64,000 nucleotides of DNA from Candidatus Pseudobutyricicoccus lothianensis (GCA_904419295.1 CAJFRA010000007.1:1-64000), one strand, 5' to 3'. Positions 17,785 through 26,440 are shown, numbered from the stretch's first letter. The notes: generated by a model not told the origin, from the sequence alone. A program made the numbers and translations.

Positions 17785-18665
17785 TGGGACAGACCATAGA
17801 AGCCGTGATCCTGCGGGGCATCGGCGGATTTTATTACATTGCATACCAAGGCCAAGAAGTGGAGTGCCGGGCGGGCGGCCGCCTGCGGCTGCGGCGGGAT
17901 TTCCGCCCGGCCGTGGGCGATGTGGCCCAGGTGGAGCTGCGGGGTGAAGAAGGGCTGATCACCGACATCCTGCCCCGCCGCAACTTTTTGGTGCGGCCGC
18001 CTGTGGCAAACATCGACCAGCTGTTTATCGTGGCTTCGGAGGCCGACCCGGTGACAGACCTGTACCTGATCGACAAAGTCAGCGTCATCGCCCTGCGCCA
18101 AAACATCCAGCCCATCCTGGTGCTGAACAAATGGGACCTGAAAGAGAGCCTGGTTTTCGAACAGATCTATCGGGGAGCGGCTTTCCCGGTGGTGCGGGCC
18201 AGCGCCCAAACGGGCCTGGGAGTCGAAGAACTCCGCCAGATGATAGATGGAAAGGTATCTGCCTTTACAGGAAATTCGGGCATCGGGAAATCCAGCTTGC
18301 TCAACCGGCTGGAGGACAAGGAGCGCATGGAGACCGGTTCCATCAGCCGCATCAGCCGGGGCCGGCACACCACACGGCGGGTGGAGCTGTTTTCCCTGTG
18401 CGGCGGCTACCTGGCGGATACGCCGGGTTTTTCCAGCTTTGAGATCACCCGCATGGACCGCATCCCCAAAGAAGAATTGGAGCAATATTTCCCGGAGTTT
18501 GCCCCCTACCTGGGCCAATGCCGGTTTTCGGGCTGTGCCCACTGCAAAGAGCCGGATTGCGCCGTGGACCAGGCCTGCCGGGAAGGGGCTATTGCGCCCA
18601 GCCGGCTCGAAAGTTACCGCAAGCTCTATGGGGAGCTGGCCCTGCTGAAGGAGTGGGAAAAATGA
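17784..18665 (+). CDS. rsgA: Ribosome small-subunit GTPase RsgA
   Basis: A circularly permuted GTPase that checks 30S maturation. It is 293 aa with an OB-fold N-terminus, G4 NKWD, G1 GNSGIGKSSLLN and G3 DTPGF. A C-terminal zinc motif C-x4-C-x-H-x5-C lies in CRFSGCAHCKEPDC. The start overlaps the prkC stop by one base. In B. subtilis rpe follows; here thiN follows directly. Confidence 0.95.
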   Translation: MGQTIEAVILRGIGGFYYIAYQGQEVECRAGGRLRLRRDFRPAVGDVAQVELRGEEGLITDILPRRNFLVRPPVANIDQLFIVASEADPVTDLYLIDKVSVIALRQNIQPILVLNKWDLKESLVFEQIYRGAAFPVVRASAQTGLGVEELRQMIDGKVSAFTGNSGIGKSSLLNRLEDKERMETGSISRISRGRHTTRRVELFSLCGGYLADTPGFSSFEITRMDRIPKEELEQYFPEFAPYLGQCRFSGCAHCKEPDCAVDQACREGAIAPSRLESYRKLYGELALLKEWEK

Positions 18666-19282
18666 AACGTGCCCTAGTGATCGCCGCAGCACCGGAAGAG
18701 GAGATCGGGTACATCCGGCGCCTGTACGAGCAGTGGCAGCCCGACCTGGTGTTGTGCGCCGATGGCGGGCTGCAAAAGGCCAACCGGCTCCAGATCCCCT
18801 GCGATGTGCTGATGGGGGATATGGACTCCGGCGGCGGTGAAGGCGCCCGGGAAGTGGTGCGCTTCCCAGCGGAAAAAGATTACACGGACAGCCAGAGCTG
18901 CCTGCGGGAAGCCTTGGCCCGCGGCTGCGGCCAGGTGGTGTTGGCCGGCGCCACCGGCGGGCGGCTGGACCATCTGCTGTGCAACCTGCACCTGCTGGAA
19001 TGGGTGGAAGGACAGGGCGCCCACGGCTATGTGGTGGATGGCGGCAACGTGGCCCAGATCCTGCGCCCGGGAGTGGTGCAGGTGCCAGCCCAGTTCCGTT
19101 ATTTTTCCCTGATCCCCCTGGACCCGGTGCTGGCCGGGGTGGACATTCGGGGGGCCAAATACCCACTGCAAAATGCCACCGTGCGGCGAGATGACTCCCT
19201 GTGCGTCAGCAACGAAGCGCTGGGGCAGGCGGTGGAGATCCGCATTGCCCATGGCCAGGCCTTCCTCATCTTTTCAAAATAA
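18662..19282 (+). CDS. thiN: Thiamine diphosphokinase
   Basis: Converts thiamine to thiamine diphosphate. It is 206 aa with ADGG, GDMDS and the KDYTDSQSC substrate-binding segment (the usual K-D-x-T-D motif), then GGRLDH. It overlaps rsgA by 4 nt. Its product is the cofactor used by Dxs, encoded at the other end of the window. Confidence 0.92.
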   Translation: MKRALVIAAAPEEEIGYIRRLYEQWQPDLVLCADGGLQKANRLQIPCDVLMGDMDSGGGEGAREVVRFPAEKDYTDSQSCLREALARGCGQVVLAGATGGRLDHLLCNLHLLEWVEGQGAHGYVVDGGNVAQILRPGVVQVPAQFRYFSLIPLDPVLAGVDIRGAKYPLQNATVRRDDSLCVSNEALGQAVEIRIAHGQAFLIFSK

Positions 19283-19353
19283 TCTGCGGCAAACCATCAC
19301 AAAATGGGTCGCGCCCCAATATACTGGTAATACAGACTATTGGAGTGTTGCCC

Positions 19354-19500
19354 ATGAGATGTTGTAATCATTCAAACAGACGGGGCTGCGGCGTCTACCT
19401 GGCTGCCCTGGTGGCGGGGATCCTGGTGGCCATGCTGCTGCCTGTGTGGATGTGTTTCTGCATCATCATCGCCATCCTGGTGCTGCTGTGTTTTCTTTGA
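19354..19500 (+). CDS. 48-aa Cys-rich hydrophobic peptide
   Basis: I do not recognise this family. The 48 residues begin MRCCNHSNRRGCG, a Cys/His/Arg-rich head, and continue as one long hydrophobic stretch from about residue 15 to the C-terminus (VYLAALVAGILVAML, then a second segment), ending LLCFL. A GGAG at 19342-19345 gives an 8-nt spacing to ATG 19354. It sits 18 nt before spoVM, in a short gap after thiN with TATACT at 19320-19325 upstream and a poor -35. The conserved sporulation neighbourhood suggests, but does not show, a spore role. Confidence 0.6.
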   Translation: MRCCNHSNRRGCGVYLAALVAGILVAMLLPVWMCFCIIIAILVLLCFL

Positions 19501-19518
19501 AAATCGGAGGTGTTCTGC

Positions 19519-19599
19519 ATGCGGATCATGGTGATCAAAGCGCCCAAGATGTTCCGGGGGCTGCTGAAGAAGGTCTTTGGCATCCGGGGGGCGGAATGA
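19519..19599 (+). CDS. spoVM: Stage V sporulation protein M (26 aa)
   Basis: A 26-residue peptide, MRIMVIKAPKMFRGLLKKVF followed by GIRGAE. It is exactly the length of B. subtilis SpoVM and has the same plan: a short N-terminal strand, the KxPKxxxG core with a proline, and an amphipathic helix with basic residues. SpoVM recognises the curvature of the forespore membrane and anchors SpoIVA. GGAGG at 19506-19510 is 8 nt from the ATG. The location after rsgA-thiN matches B. subtilis (cpgA-rpe-thiN-spoVM). The gene is easily missed because of its size. Confidence 0.88.
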   Translation: MRIMVIKAPKMFRGLLKKVFGIRGAE

Positions 19600-19653
19600 T
19601 GTTTGCCGCCCCCGGCAGGCGGCGTCTTGCCCTACATAGCGTTTGAGAAAAGG

Positions 19654-19687
19654 AGCGCCTTTCTGTGCAAACAGAGGGGCGCTTTTG
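19654..19687 (+). terminator. Intrinsic terminator after spoVM
   Basis: A 12-bp stem, AGCGCCTTTCTG paired with CAGAGGGGCGCT (two G-U pairs), encloses a TGCAAA loop and ends in TTTT. It separates the prkC-thiN-spoVM unit from the sipL-like gene. Confidence 0.8.
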
Positions 19688-19716
19688 TCATACCCGGGGC
19701 AGCGGCTGCGTATAGA
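19687..19716 (+). promoter_or_regulatory. Candidate sigma-E-like promoter for sipL
   Basis: GTCATACC at 19687-19694, a 14-bp spacer and CGTATAGA at 19709-19716. This resembles the known sigma-E layout (-35 GTCATATT-like, -10 CATACANT-like), and the -10 shares CGTATA with the elements before spoIIIAA and spoIIIAC. It overlaps the 3' edge of the terminator. This is a weak inference from sequence alone. Confidence 0.4.
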
Positions 19717-19754
19717 TGCATTGATCAAAAATTTGCCGGAAAGAAGGGTCGTTC

Positions 19755-21278
19755 ATGGAACTGATCAAAAGCCGTTGCCTCCAGTATATCCCCGTTGCCC
19801 GGGCTTCCACCAGCCACGAGGAGTCGCTGGATGCCATCGTGCCGGACACGTTCCCCGACATAGAGACCATCTGCTGCGCCATGGGCACCATCGAAGTGCG
19901 GGAAAAGCTGGTGCAGACAGACCGGGTGATGGTGTCAGGCAGCATCCGGGGCACGCTGGTCTACCGGGGGGAGAACAACGGGCCGCTGTGCGCGCTGGAA
20001 TGCGCCATCCCCTTTGCCGCCCTGGTAGAAGCCAGAGGCTGCAAACAGCAGGACCAGGTGTTCGCCAAAGCCACGCTGCAGCGCATCGAAGGGCGGATGC
20101 TCAACCCCCGCAAATTCACGCTGCGGGCGGAATTCGGCCTGGAGACTGTGGTCTGCACCGCCCAGGAATGCGAGATCTGCGAAGGGATCCGGGCCGAAGG
20201 GCAGGAGGGGATGCAGACGCTGATCCAAGAGCACCGGTTCCCCACCACGGTGTGTATGCGGGAAAAATCCCTTTCCATCCACGAAGATCTGCGGCTGGGC
20301 GGGGAAGAGTGTTCAGGCGACGACAAAGTCCTGCGGGCCTCGGCGGGATTCGCCACGGAAGACGTGCGGGTCATCGCCAACAAAGTGATGCTGCGGGGCA
20401 ATGCAAAAGGGGAAGCCATCGTGCTGCGGGGCAGCACAGGCCAGATCGCCAAAGAGACGTTTACACTGCCGTTTTCCCAGATCATCGAGCTGGAAGGGGC
20501 AGAAGACGGGGACGACGCACTGGTGGATTACAGCCTGAAAAACTGCCAATGCACCATGATGGGCGGTGAAAGCGGCCCGGTGCTCCAGTGCGACATCAGC
20601 GCCGACGTGTGCGTCCGCATCCAGCGGGATCTGCGCAAACAGGTGCTCACCGATGCTTTCAGCACCAACTGGGAGTGCACGCTGAAACAGAGCCCGCTGG
20701 AGATGCCGGCCGCCCAGCAGCAGGTGCCGGCCGCCGGTGAAGTGCGCTGTGTCATCGAAACGCCGGAGCGGGCTGCCGTTTTGTGGGATGCCAGCATCAC
20801 GGTGAAGAACTGCGGCGCCATTGCCGCGGAGGGGACGGCCCATGCCGGCCTGTGCGTCAGCCTGGTCTACGGCACAGAGGAAGGCGGCCTGATGCAGCAC
20901 ACCCAGATCGTGGAGTGCGAAGGCCGCTTCGCCAAAATGGATCCCTGCGAGTGCCGGTGCACCTGTGACCCCTCGGGCCTCTCCCTGTCTTGTGTCGATG
21001 GCGCTGTACAGATGGCAGGCCCTGTGGAGTTCACCGTGGCAGCGCCGGCCGGCAGCCCCATTTTGCAGGTGACGTCCTGCGAACTGGTGGAGAGCAGCCC
21101 AAAGACCAGGCGCACCAAGGCATCCCTGATCCTGCGCCGGGCCGAAGGGGGCGAGACGGTCTGGCAGCTGGCCAAGACCTTTAACACCGCGCCCCAGCAG
21201 ATCGTAGACGCCAACCATCTGGAAGACGGCGGCCCGCTGCCCCCAGGCCAGCTGGTGATGATCCCATTCCAACGTTGA
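19755..21278 (+). CDS. sipL: SipL-like SPOCS (DUF3794)/LysM spore coat morphogenetic protein
   Basis: A 507-residue protein with two or three SPOCS/DUF3794 domains covering about residues 1-430 and a C-terminal LysM domain (about 460-507: WQLAKTFNTAPQQIVDANHL, then LPPGQLVMIPF). This is the architecture of C. difficile SipL, which binds SpoIVA and is the functional counterpart of Bacillus SpoVID/SafA in coat assembly around the forespore. spoIVA follows 35 nt later and spoVM precedes it. The ATG has AAAGAAGGG upstream. The orthology to SipL is inferred from architecture and neighbours. Confidence 0.85.
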   Translation: MELIKSRCLQYIPVARASTSHEESLDAIVPDTFPDIETICCAMGTIEVREKLVQTDRVMVSGSIRGTLVYRGENNGPLCALECAIPFAALVEARGCKQQDQVFAKATLQRIEGRMLNPRKFTLRAEFGLETVVCTAQECEICEGIRAEGQEGMQTLIQEHRFPTTVCMREKSLSIHEDLRLGGEECSGDDKVLRASAGFATEDVRVIANKVMLRGNAKGEAIVLRGSTGQIAKETFTLPFSQIIELEGAEDGDDALVDYSLKNCQCTMMGGESGPVLQCDISADVCVRIQRDLRKQVLTDAFSTNWECTLKQSPLEMPAAQQQVPAAGEVRCVIETPERAAVLWDASITVKNCGAIAAEGTAHAGLCVSLVYGTEEGGLMQHTQIVECEGRFAKMDPCECRCTCDPSGLSLSCVDGAVQMAGPVEFTVAAPAGSPILQVTSCELVESSPKTRRTKASLILRRAEGGETVWQLAKTFNTAPQQIVDANHLEDGGPLPPGQLVMIPFQR

Positions 21279-21313
21279 GGCCCCATCCAAATCATCCGCA
21301 AGGAGGAGTGTTA

Positions 21314-22792
21314 GTGGAAAACCGCAGTATCTACGAGGATATCGCCGTCCGCACCGAAGGCGATATCTACATCGGCGTGGTAGGGCCTGTGCGCACGGGC
21401 AAATCCACCTTTATCAAGAGCTTTATGGAGACCATGGTGCTGCCCCGCATCGACAACGTCTATCTGCGGGAACGGGCCCGGGATGAACTGCCCCAAAGCG
21501 GCAGCGGCCGGACCATTATGACGGCGGAACCCAAATTCGTTCCCGAAGATGCGGTGAACATCTCGCTGGACGAGAGCACCCATTTCAATGTGCGCATGAT
21601 CGACTGTGTGGGCTATATGATCGAAAGCGCCCTGGGGCAGCTGGAAGGGGAAGCGCCCCGCATGGTATCCACCCCTTGGTTCGACCATGAGGTATCCCTG
21701 CGGGAAGCGGCGGAGACCGGCACCCAGAAAGTGATCACCGAGCATTCCACCATCGGCATCGTGGTGACGACCGACGGCACCATTTCCGAGATCCCCCGGG
21801 CGGAATACGTGCCGGCGGAAGAGCGGGTGGTACAGGAGCTCAAACAAATGAACAAACCCTTTGCCGTGCTGCTCAACAGCGTGGAGCCCGGCGGCGCGGA
21901 GACCCAAAAGCTCCGGGCCCAGCTGGAGGAGAAATACGGCGTCAGCTGCCTGGCGGTCAACTGCGCCCAGCTGAGCCAGAGCGACATCGAGCAAGTGCTG
22001 CGCACCGTGCTGTATGAGTTCCCGGCCAAAGAGTTCCGGTATACGCTGCCCAGCTGGGTCAATGCCCTGGAGAGCGACAACGCCATCCGCCAGCAGATCT
22101 ATGACACCATCTACCAGTGCACCGGCGCCATCGCCCGCATGCGGGATGTGCAGAACGCCATGGCCGGGCTCAAAGAGTGCGAATACATCAGCGATTTCGT
22201 GCTCACCTCCATGAACCTGGGCGAGGGCTCCGTGGAGCTTTCCGTGCTGGTGGAAGATTCCCTCTATTACAACATCCTGTCGGGCCGCAGCGGCATAGAG
22301 ATCCGGGACCAGGCGGATTTTTTGCCCCTGCTGTGCGAGCTGGCCTCCATCCGGGAGGAGTATGGCCGCATCCGCAGCGCCTTGGACCAGGTGCGGCAGA
22401 CCGGGTATGGCATCGTGATGCCCTCCCGCAGCGAGATGACGCTGGAAAAACCGGAGATCGTGCGCCAGGGCGGCCGCTTTGGCGTGCGTCTCAAGGCCAG
22501 CGCCCCATCCATCCATATGATACGGGCCGATATCAAAACCGAGGTGTCGCCTATCGTGGGCAGCGAAAAGCAATCCGAAGAACTGGTGCGCTATCTGCTC
22601 AGCGAGTTCGAAGATTCGCCGGAAAAGATCTGGGAGAGCAACATTTTCGGCAAATCCCTCCACGAGCTGGTCAACGAAGGGCTGAACAACAAGCTGTACA
22701 AAATGCCCGAAGAGGCCCGGGCCAAGATCCAGGAGACGCTGCAGCGCATCGTCAACGAAAACAGCAGCGGCCTGATCTGCATCATTCTATAG
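21314..22792 (+). CDS. spoIVA: Stage IV sporulation protein A (coat ATPase)
   Basis: A 492-residue ATPase that polymerises into the basement layer of the spore coat; B. subtilis SpoIVA is also 492 aa. It begins with a GTG giving (M)ENRSIYEDIAVRTEGDIYIG. Walker A is GPVRTGKST and the IDCVGYM segment follows. The long middle and C-terminal domains are conserved. AGGAGG at 21301-21306 sits 7 nt before GTG 21314. An in-frame start 39 nt upstream would add non-conserved residues. Confidence 0.96.
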   Translation: MENRSIYEDIAVRTEGDIYIGVVGPVRTGKSTFIKSFMETMVLPRIDNVYLRERARDELPQSGSGRTIMTAEPKFVPEDAVNISLDESTHFNVRMIDCVGYMIESALGQLEGEAPRMVSTPWFDHEVSLREAAETGTQKVITEHSTIGIVVTTDGTISEIPRAEYVPAEERVVQELKQMNKPFAVLLNSVEPGGAETQKLRAQLEEKYGVSCLAVNCAQLSQSDIEQVLRTVLYEFPAKEFRYTLPSWVNALESDNAIRQQIYDTIYQCTGAIARMRDVQNAMAGLKECEYISDFVLTSMNLGEGSVELSVLVEDSLYYNILSGRSGIEIRDQADFLPLLCELASIREEYGRIRSALDQVRQTGYGIVMPSRSEMTLEKPEIVRQGGRFGVRLKASAPSIHMIRADIKTEVSPIVGSEKQSEELVRYLLSEFEDSPEKIWESNIFGKSLHELVNEGLNNKLYKMPEEARAKIQETLQRIVNENSSGLICIIL

Positions 22793-22821
22793 CCGGCTGG
22801 GGCCGAAGGGGAGGGGTGCAC

Positions 22822-23823
22822 ATGAACCGAAGGACGTATTCTTACCGCCGGGGCCCCCGCTATGCCCCGGCCAGGCGCCGCGGGGCCGGTGACAGGGGCA
22901 TCCGCCTGGGGCCCCTGTTGCTGTGCGGCCTGCTGGTCCTGGCGGTCTACCTGCGGTTTTCCCCCGGCGAAACGCCCCAGGCCGTGCGGCAGACGGTGGC
23001 CTCCCTGCTGGAGGGCGAGCTGAGCCTGAAAGACGCCGTCATGGTGTTTGGGCAGCAGATCGCCGGCGGCAGCGAAGAGGACGAGGGCGTGCTGCAGGTG
23101 TTCAAAAACAAATTGTTGGGGGAAGACGGCAAAGAACAGGCGCCGGAAGCGGAGCCGGATGTGGAAGAGTATGAGGTGCCAGCGTCCAACCACATCCAAG
23201 AAGTTTCGCCGGACGAAGAGGAAAACACACAGACGGCCGGATTGAAAACCGGCCGTCTTTTCTTGTCGGCCGACGGCCTGCTGGGCGTGTGCGAATCCCC
23301 ATACCCCGCCATCGACCCCAACACGCTGCGCTTTGAGATCCAGGAGGGTGAGGAGATGGACGACACCCCCAACGAGCCTTTCACCATCCCCAGCCCCGAC
23401 GTGGTGGATGACAACACCTACGACTTGCCCTTTGTCTGCATGGCGCCGGTGAAAGGGCGCATCACATCCCCTTTTGGCTACCGGGACCACCCCATTGACG
23501 AGGAAGTCAAATTCCACTATGGGGTGGATGTGGCGCTGAACAAGGGCAGCTCCATCGCCTGCCTGGCCGATGGGACCGTGATCGACGCGGGCACAGGCAA
23601 CGTATACGGCAACTACGTCCGGGTGGACCACGGCGGGGGCTTTACCTCTTTCTACGGCCACATGGACAGCATCAGCGTCCAAAAGGGAAAGACGGTCAAA
23701 CAAGGGACAGAGATCGGGAAAGTGGGTTCCACCGGGAAGTCCACCGGGCCCCATCTGCATTTTGAGATGCGCAAAGATGGCAAGATCATCGATCCCACCG
23801 ATTATGTGGAGTTGGCTGCATGA
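22822..23823 (+). CDS. M23 (LytM) membrane protein, SpoIVFA-like
   Basis: A 333-residue protein with an Arg/Tyr-rich cytoplasmic head (about 1-35), one membrane helix (about 36-52), an acidic linker and a C-terminal LytM/M23 domain (about 215-330). All metal ligands appear intact: HYGVD, YGH and HLHFE. It overlaps an M50 protease gene by 4 nt, the arrangement of spoIVFA-spoIVFB, where SpoIVFA tethers and inhibits SpoIVFB. Bacillus SpoIVFA has a degenerate LytM domain, so the intact site is unusual. SpoIIQ is an alternative identity, since clostridial SpoIIQ keeps these ligands. Confidence 0.7.
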   Translation: MNRRTYSYRRGPRYAPARRRGAGDRGIRLGPLLLCGLLVLAVYLRFSPGETPQAVRQTVASLLEGELSLKDAVMVFGQQIAGGSEEDEGVLQVFKNKLLGEDGKEQAPEAEPDVEEYEVPASNHIQEVSPDEEENTQTAGLKTGRLFLSADGLLGVCESPYPAIDPNTLRFEIQEGEEMDDTPNEPFTIPSPDVVDDNTYDLPFVCMAPVKGRITSPFGYRDHPIDEEVKFHYGVDVALNKGSSIACLADGTVIDAGTGNVYGNYVRVDHGGGFTSFYGHMDSISVQKGKTVKQGTEIGKVGSTGKSTGPHLHFEMRKDGKIIDPTDYVELAA

Positions 23824-24446
23824 AGAACATTCGGATCACGCCGGCATTCGTGCTGCTGGCCGCAGCGCTGATCTGCTGCGAAAACGGCGGGCTCATCGGG
23901 GCCCTCTGCGCTGCGGTGGCCGCCCACGAAGGCGGGCACCTGCTGCTCATCCGCCTGTGGGGCGGCAGGGTGGAGCAGCTCACTCTGGGCCTGGGGGGCA
24001 TGGATATCCGCTACACCTGCCCGCGGGCCTCTTACCCAAAAGACGCCTGGATCGCTCTGGCGGGCCCCGGGGCCAACCTGCTCTGCTGCTTGCTCTGCGC
24101 CGCGCCTGCCCAAAGGCTGGAGAACGAGGGGCTCTATCTGTTTCTGGGCTGCAGCGGTCTGTTGTGCCTGTTCAACCTGCTGCCCGCCCTGCCGCTGGAT
24201 GGCGGCGTCTGCCTGCGGGCGCTGCTGCTGTGCCGGTGGGAGATGGAGCGGTGCGACCGGGCGCTGGCGGTGTGCGGCTGGTGCGTGGGCATGGCGCTGC
24301 TGGCGGCCGGCGTTTTGCTGTGCGTTTTGTCCCAGGGCAATGTGACGCTGCTGGTCTGCGCCCTCTTCGTTTTATCCCGGGCCGGGCGGCAAGGCAGGCA
24401 GCGGCGGAAAACTCCTTTGCGGCTGGGCTTGAAGGAGCGGGCCTAG
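23820..24446 (+). CDS. spoIVFB: M50 site-2 protease, SpoIVFB-like
   Basis: A 208-residue multi-pass membrane protease with HEGGH as zinc motif (about residues 40-44) and NLLPALPLDGG as the second ligand motif (about 121-131). In Bacillus, SpoIVFB cleaves pro-sigma-K. This copy ends soon after the last membrane segments in a basic tail (RQGRQRRK) and lacks the C-terminal CBS domain of the 288-aa Bacillus enzyme. Coupling to the M23 gene supports the assignment; another M50 protease elsewhere in the window (38.7 kb) is of the YwhC type. Confidence 0.72.
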   Translation: MKNIRITPAFVLLAAALICCENGGLIGALCAAVAAHEGGHLLLIRLWGGRVEQLTLGLGGMDIRYTCPRASYPKDAWIALAGPGANLLCCLLCAAPAQRLENEGLYLFLGCSGLLCLFNLLPALPLDGGVCLRALLLCRWEMERCDRALAVCGWCVGMALLAAGVLLCVLSQGNVTLLVCALFVLSRAGRQGRQRRKTPLRLGLKERA

Positions 24447-24457
24447 TATGGTAGAAT
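24429..24457 (+). promoter_or_regulatory. Sigma-A promoter for the TIGR03960 operon
   Basis: TTGAAG at 24429-24434, a 17-bp spacer and TAGAAT at 24452-24457, with TGG before the -10. It overlaps the 3' end of the M50 gene and leaves a leader of about 140 nt. Confidence 0.6.
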
Positions 24458-24463
24458 AGATAA

Positions 24464-24604
24464 AACGCGGAAGGACGGAGTGGGCAAGCCTTGTGAGCAC
24501 TGCTTTCAGGGCTTGTTGCTTTGTATGCTTTGCTGGAAAAGCCTTTGGGCTGATTTCATCCCGCCCCAGAGAAAAAGGGCGGGGCGTGGAGTGTGGAGGA
24601 ATGC
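24464..24604 (+). other. Structured leader before the TIGR03960 gene
   Basis: Two hairpins are visible: AAGCC/GGCTT near 24486-24514, and CCCGCCC paired with GGGCGGG across an A-rich loop, ending about 20 nt before the ribosome binding site. No T-run follows either one. The function is unknown; control of translation is possible. Confidence 0.35.
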
Positions 24605-26440
24605 ATGGACTACAAACTGAAGCAGTGCCTGGATAACGTGCGCAAGCCGGCCCGTTATACCGGGGGCGAATACAACCAGGTGATCAAGGACAAGGCAGGG
24701 CTGGAATGCCGGTTCGCCCTGTGCTTTCCAGAGCTGTATGAGATCGCCATGAGCCATCTGGGCTCAAAGATCCTGTATGGGCGGCTGAACGCCATGGACA
24801 AGGTGTGGTGCGAGCGGATGCACGCGCCCGCCCCGGATATGGAGCGGGAGATGCGCCGGGTGGGCCTGCCCCTCTATGGGCTGGAGAGCAAGGACCCGGC
24901 TTCGGCATTCGATATTTTCGGCTTTTCGCTGCAATATGAGCTCAATTACACCACTGTGCTCAACATGTTGGACCTGGCGGGGGTACCCCAGTTTTCCAAG
25001 GACCGCCACAGCCTGTCGCCGCTGGTCATCGCCGGCGGCCCCTGCGTATACAACGTGGAGCCTGTGGTGGATTTCTTCGACATCATTTTAGTGGGCGAAG
25101 GGGAGGAGAACCTGCCTGCGCTGGTGGAGCTCTATATGGAAGCCAAGCGCCAGAACATGGACAAGCAGAGCTTTTTGGAAAAAGCGTTGGAAATCGAGGG
25201 CGTCTATGTGCCTTCTTTTTACCAGGTGGATTACAAGGAGGACGGCATCATTGCCGCCATCACCCCCACCCACGGGGCGCCTGCCCAGGTGAAAAAGGCC
25301 ATCGTGCGGGATCTGGACAAAGCCTATTACCCGGAAAGCTTTATCGTTCCCTCCACCGACGTGGTGTTCGACCGGGCCATGGTGGAGCTGTTCCGGGGCT
25401 GCCGGCGGGGCTGCCGGTTCTGCCAGGCGGGCTACACCTACCGGCCCATCCGGGCAAAAAGTGCCGAGACTCTGGCCAGCCAGGCCAAACGGCTGATCGA
25501 GACTACGGGTTATGAGGAAGTCTCCCTCACATCCCTCAGCTCCAGCGATTATCCGCAGCTGGAAAGCTTGTGCGATGCACTGGTGGATTACTGCGAGCCC
25601 CGCCATGTGAACCTGGCTCTGCCGTCGCTGCGGGCCGACAACTTCAACCTGGATCTGATGGAGAACATCCAGAAAGTGCGCAAAAGCGGTCTGACCTTTG
25701 CGCCCGAAGCGGGGACCCAGCGCCTGCGGGACGTGATCAACAAAAACCTGTACGAGGAAGACCTGCTCAACGCCTGCTCCATCGCCTTTGGCGCGGGCTA
25801 CAACAGCGTCAAGCTCTACTTTATGATGGGCTTGCCCACCGAGACGGAAGAGGACTTGGCGGGCATCGGCTCCATCGTGCGGCACGTGATCCAGACGTTC
25901 CGCCAGACAGCGAAAAACAAGGCCCGGGGCATCAAGATCAATGTGGGCGTCTCCACTTTCGTGCCCAAGGCCCAGACGCCTTTCCAGTGGGTGGGGCAAG
26001 CCACCCAGCAGCAAGTCAAGGAGCGGCAGGAATTCCTGCGGGAGCAGCTGAAGATCAAAAACGTCAGCTTCAGCCTGCACAAGCGGGAATCCAGCTATTT
26101 GGAGGCGGTGTTCGCCCGGGGCGACCGGCGGCTGTCCGCCGTCATCTACGAGGCGTGGAAAAACGGCTGCAACCTGGATGCCTGGGATGAATACTTCTCC
26201 TTTGACACCTGGATGAAAGCGTTTGAGACCTGCGGGCTCGACCCGGACTTTTACGCCTACCGCAGCCCGGCAAAAGAGGAGATATTGCCTTGGGACCACA
26301 TCTTCTCCGGCGTGATGAAGGAATACCTGTGGAGCGAATACCAGCAGGCGCTGCAAGGCGTGGCCACGCCGGACTGCGCCCATGGCTGCCGCAACTGCGG
26401 CGCCCTGACACTTTCGGGAGGGAGGCCCTGCGATGTTTAA
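24605..26440 (+). CDS. TIGR03960-family B12-binding radical SAM protein
   Basis: A 611-residue protein. An N-terminal B12-binding-like domain (FALCFPELYEIAMSHLG and VIAGGPCVYN) precedes a radical-SAM domain with cluster motif C-x3-C-x2-C in RGCRRGCRFCQAGYTYRP. An extra C-terminal region ends in a Cys-rich CAHGCRNCGAL. The family occurs together with TIGR03936 and is thought to act on RNA or nucleotides, but no activity is proven. ATG 24605 is preceded by GGAGG at 24595-24599. It overlaps the next gene by 8 nt. Confidence 0.88.
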   Translation: MDYKLKQCLDNVRKPARYTGGEYNQVIKDKAGLECRFALCFPELYEIAMSHLGSKILYGRLNAMDKVWCERMHAPAPDMEREMRRVGLPLYGLESKDPASAFDIFGFSLQYELNYTTVLNMLDLAGVPQFSKDRHSLSPLVIAGGPCVYNVEPVVDFFDIILVGEGEENLPALVELYMEAKRQNMDKQSFLEKALEIEGVYVPSFYQVDYKEDGIIAAITPTHGAPAQVKKAIVRDLDKAYYPESFIVPSTDVVFDRAMVELFRGCRRGCRFCQAGYTYRPIRAKSAETLASQAKRLIETTGYEEVSLTSLSSSDYPQLESLCDALVDYCEPRHVNLALPSLRADNFNLDLMENIQKVRKSGLTFAPEAGTQRLRDVINKNLYEEDLLNACSIAFGAGYNSVKLYFMMGLPTETEEDLAGIGSIVRHVIQTFRQTAKNKARGIKINVGVSTFVPKAQTPFQWVGQATQQQVKERQEFLREQLKIKNVSFSLHKRESSYLEAVFARGDRRLSAVIYEAWKNGCNLDAWDEYFSFDTWMKAFETCGLDPDFYAYRSPAKEEILPWDHIFSGVMKEYLWSEYQQALQGVATPDCAHGCRNCGALTLSGGRPCDV

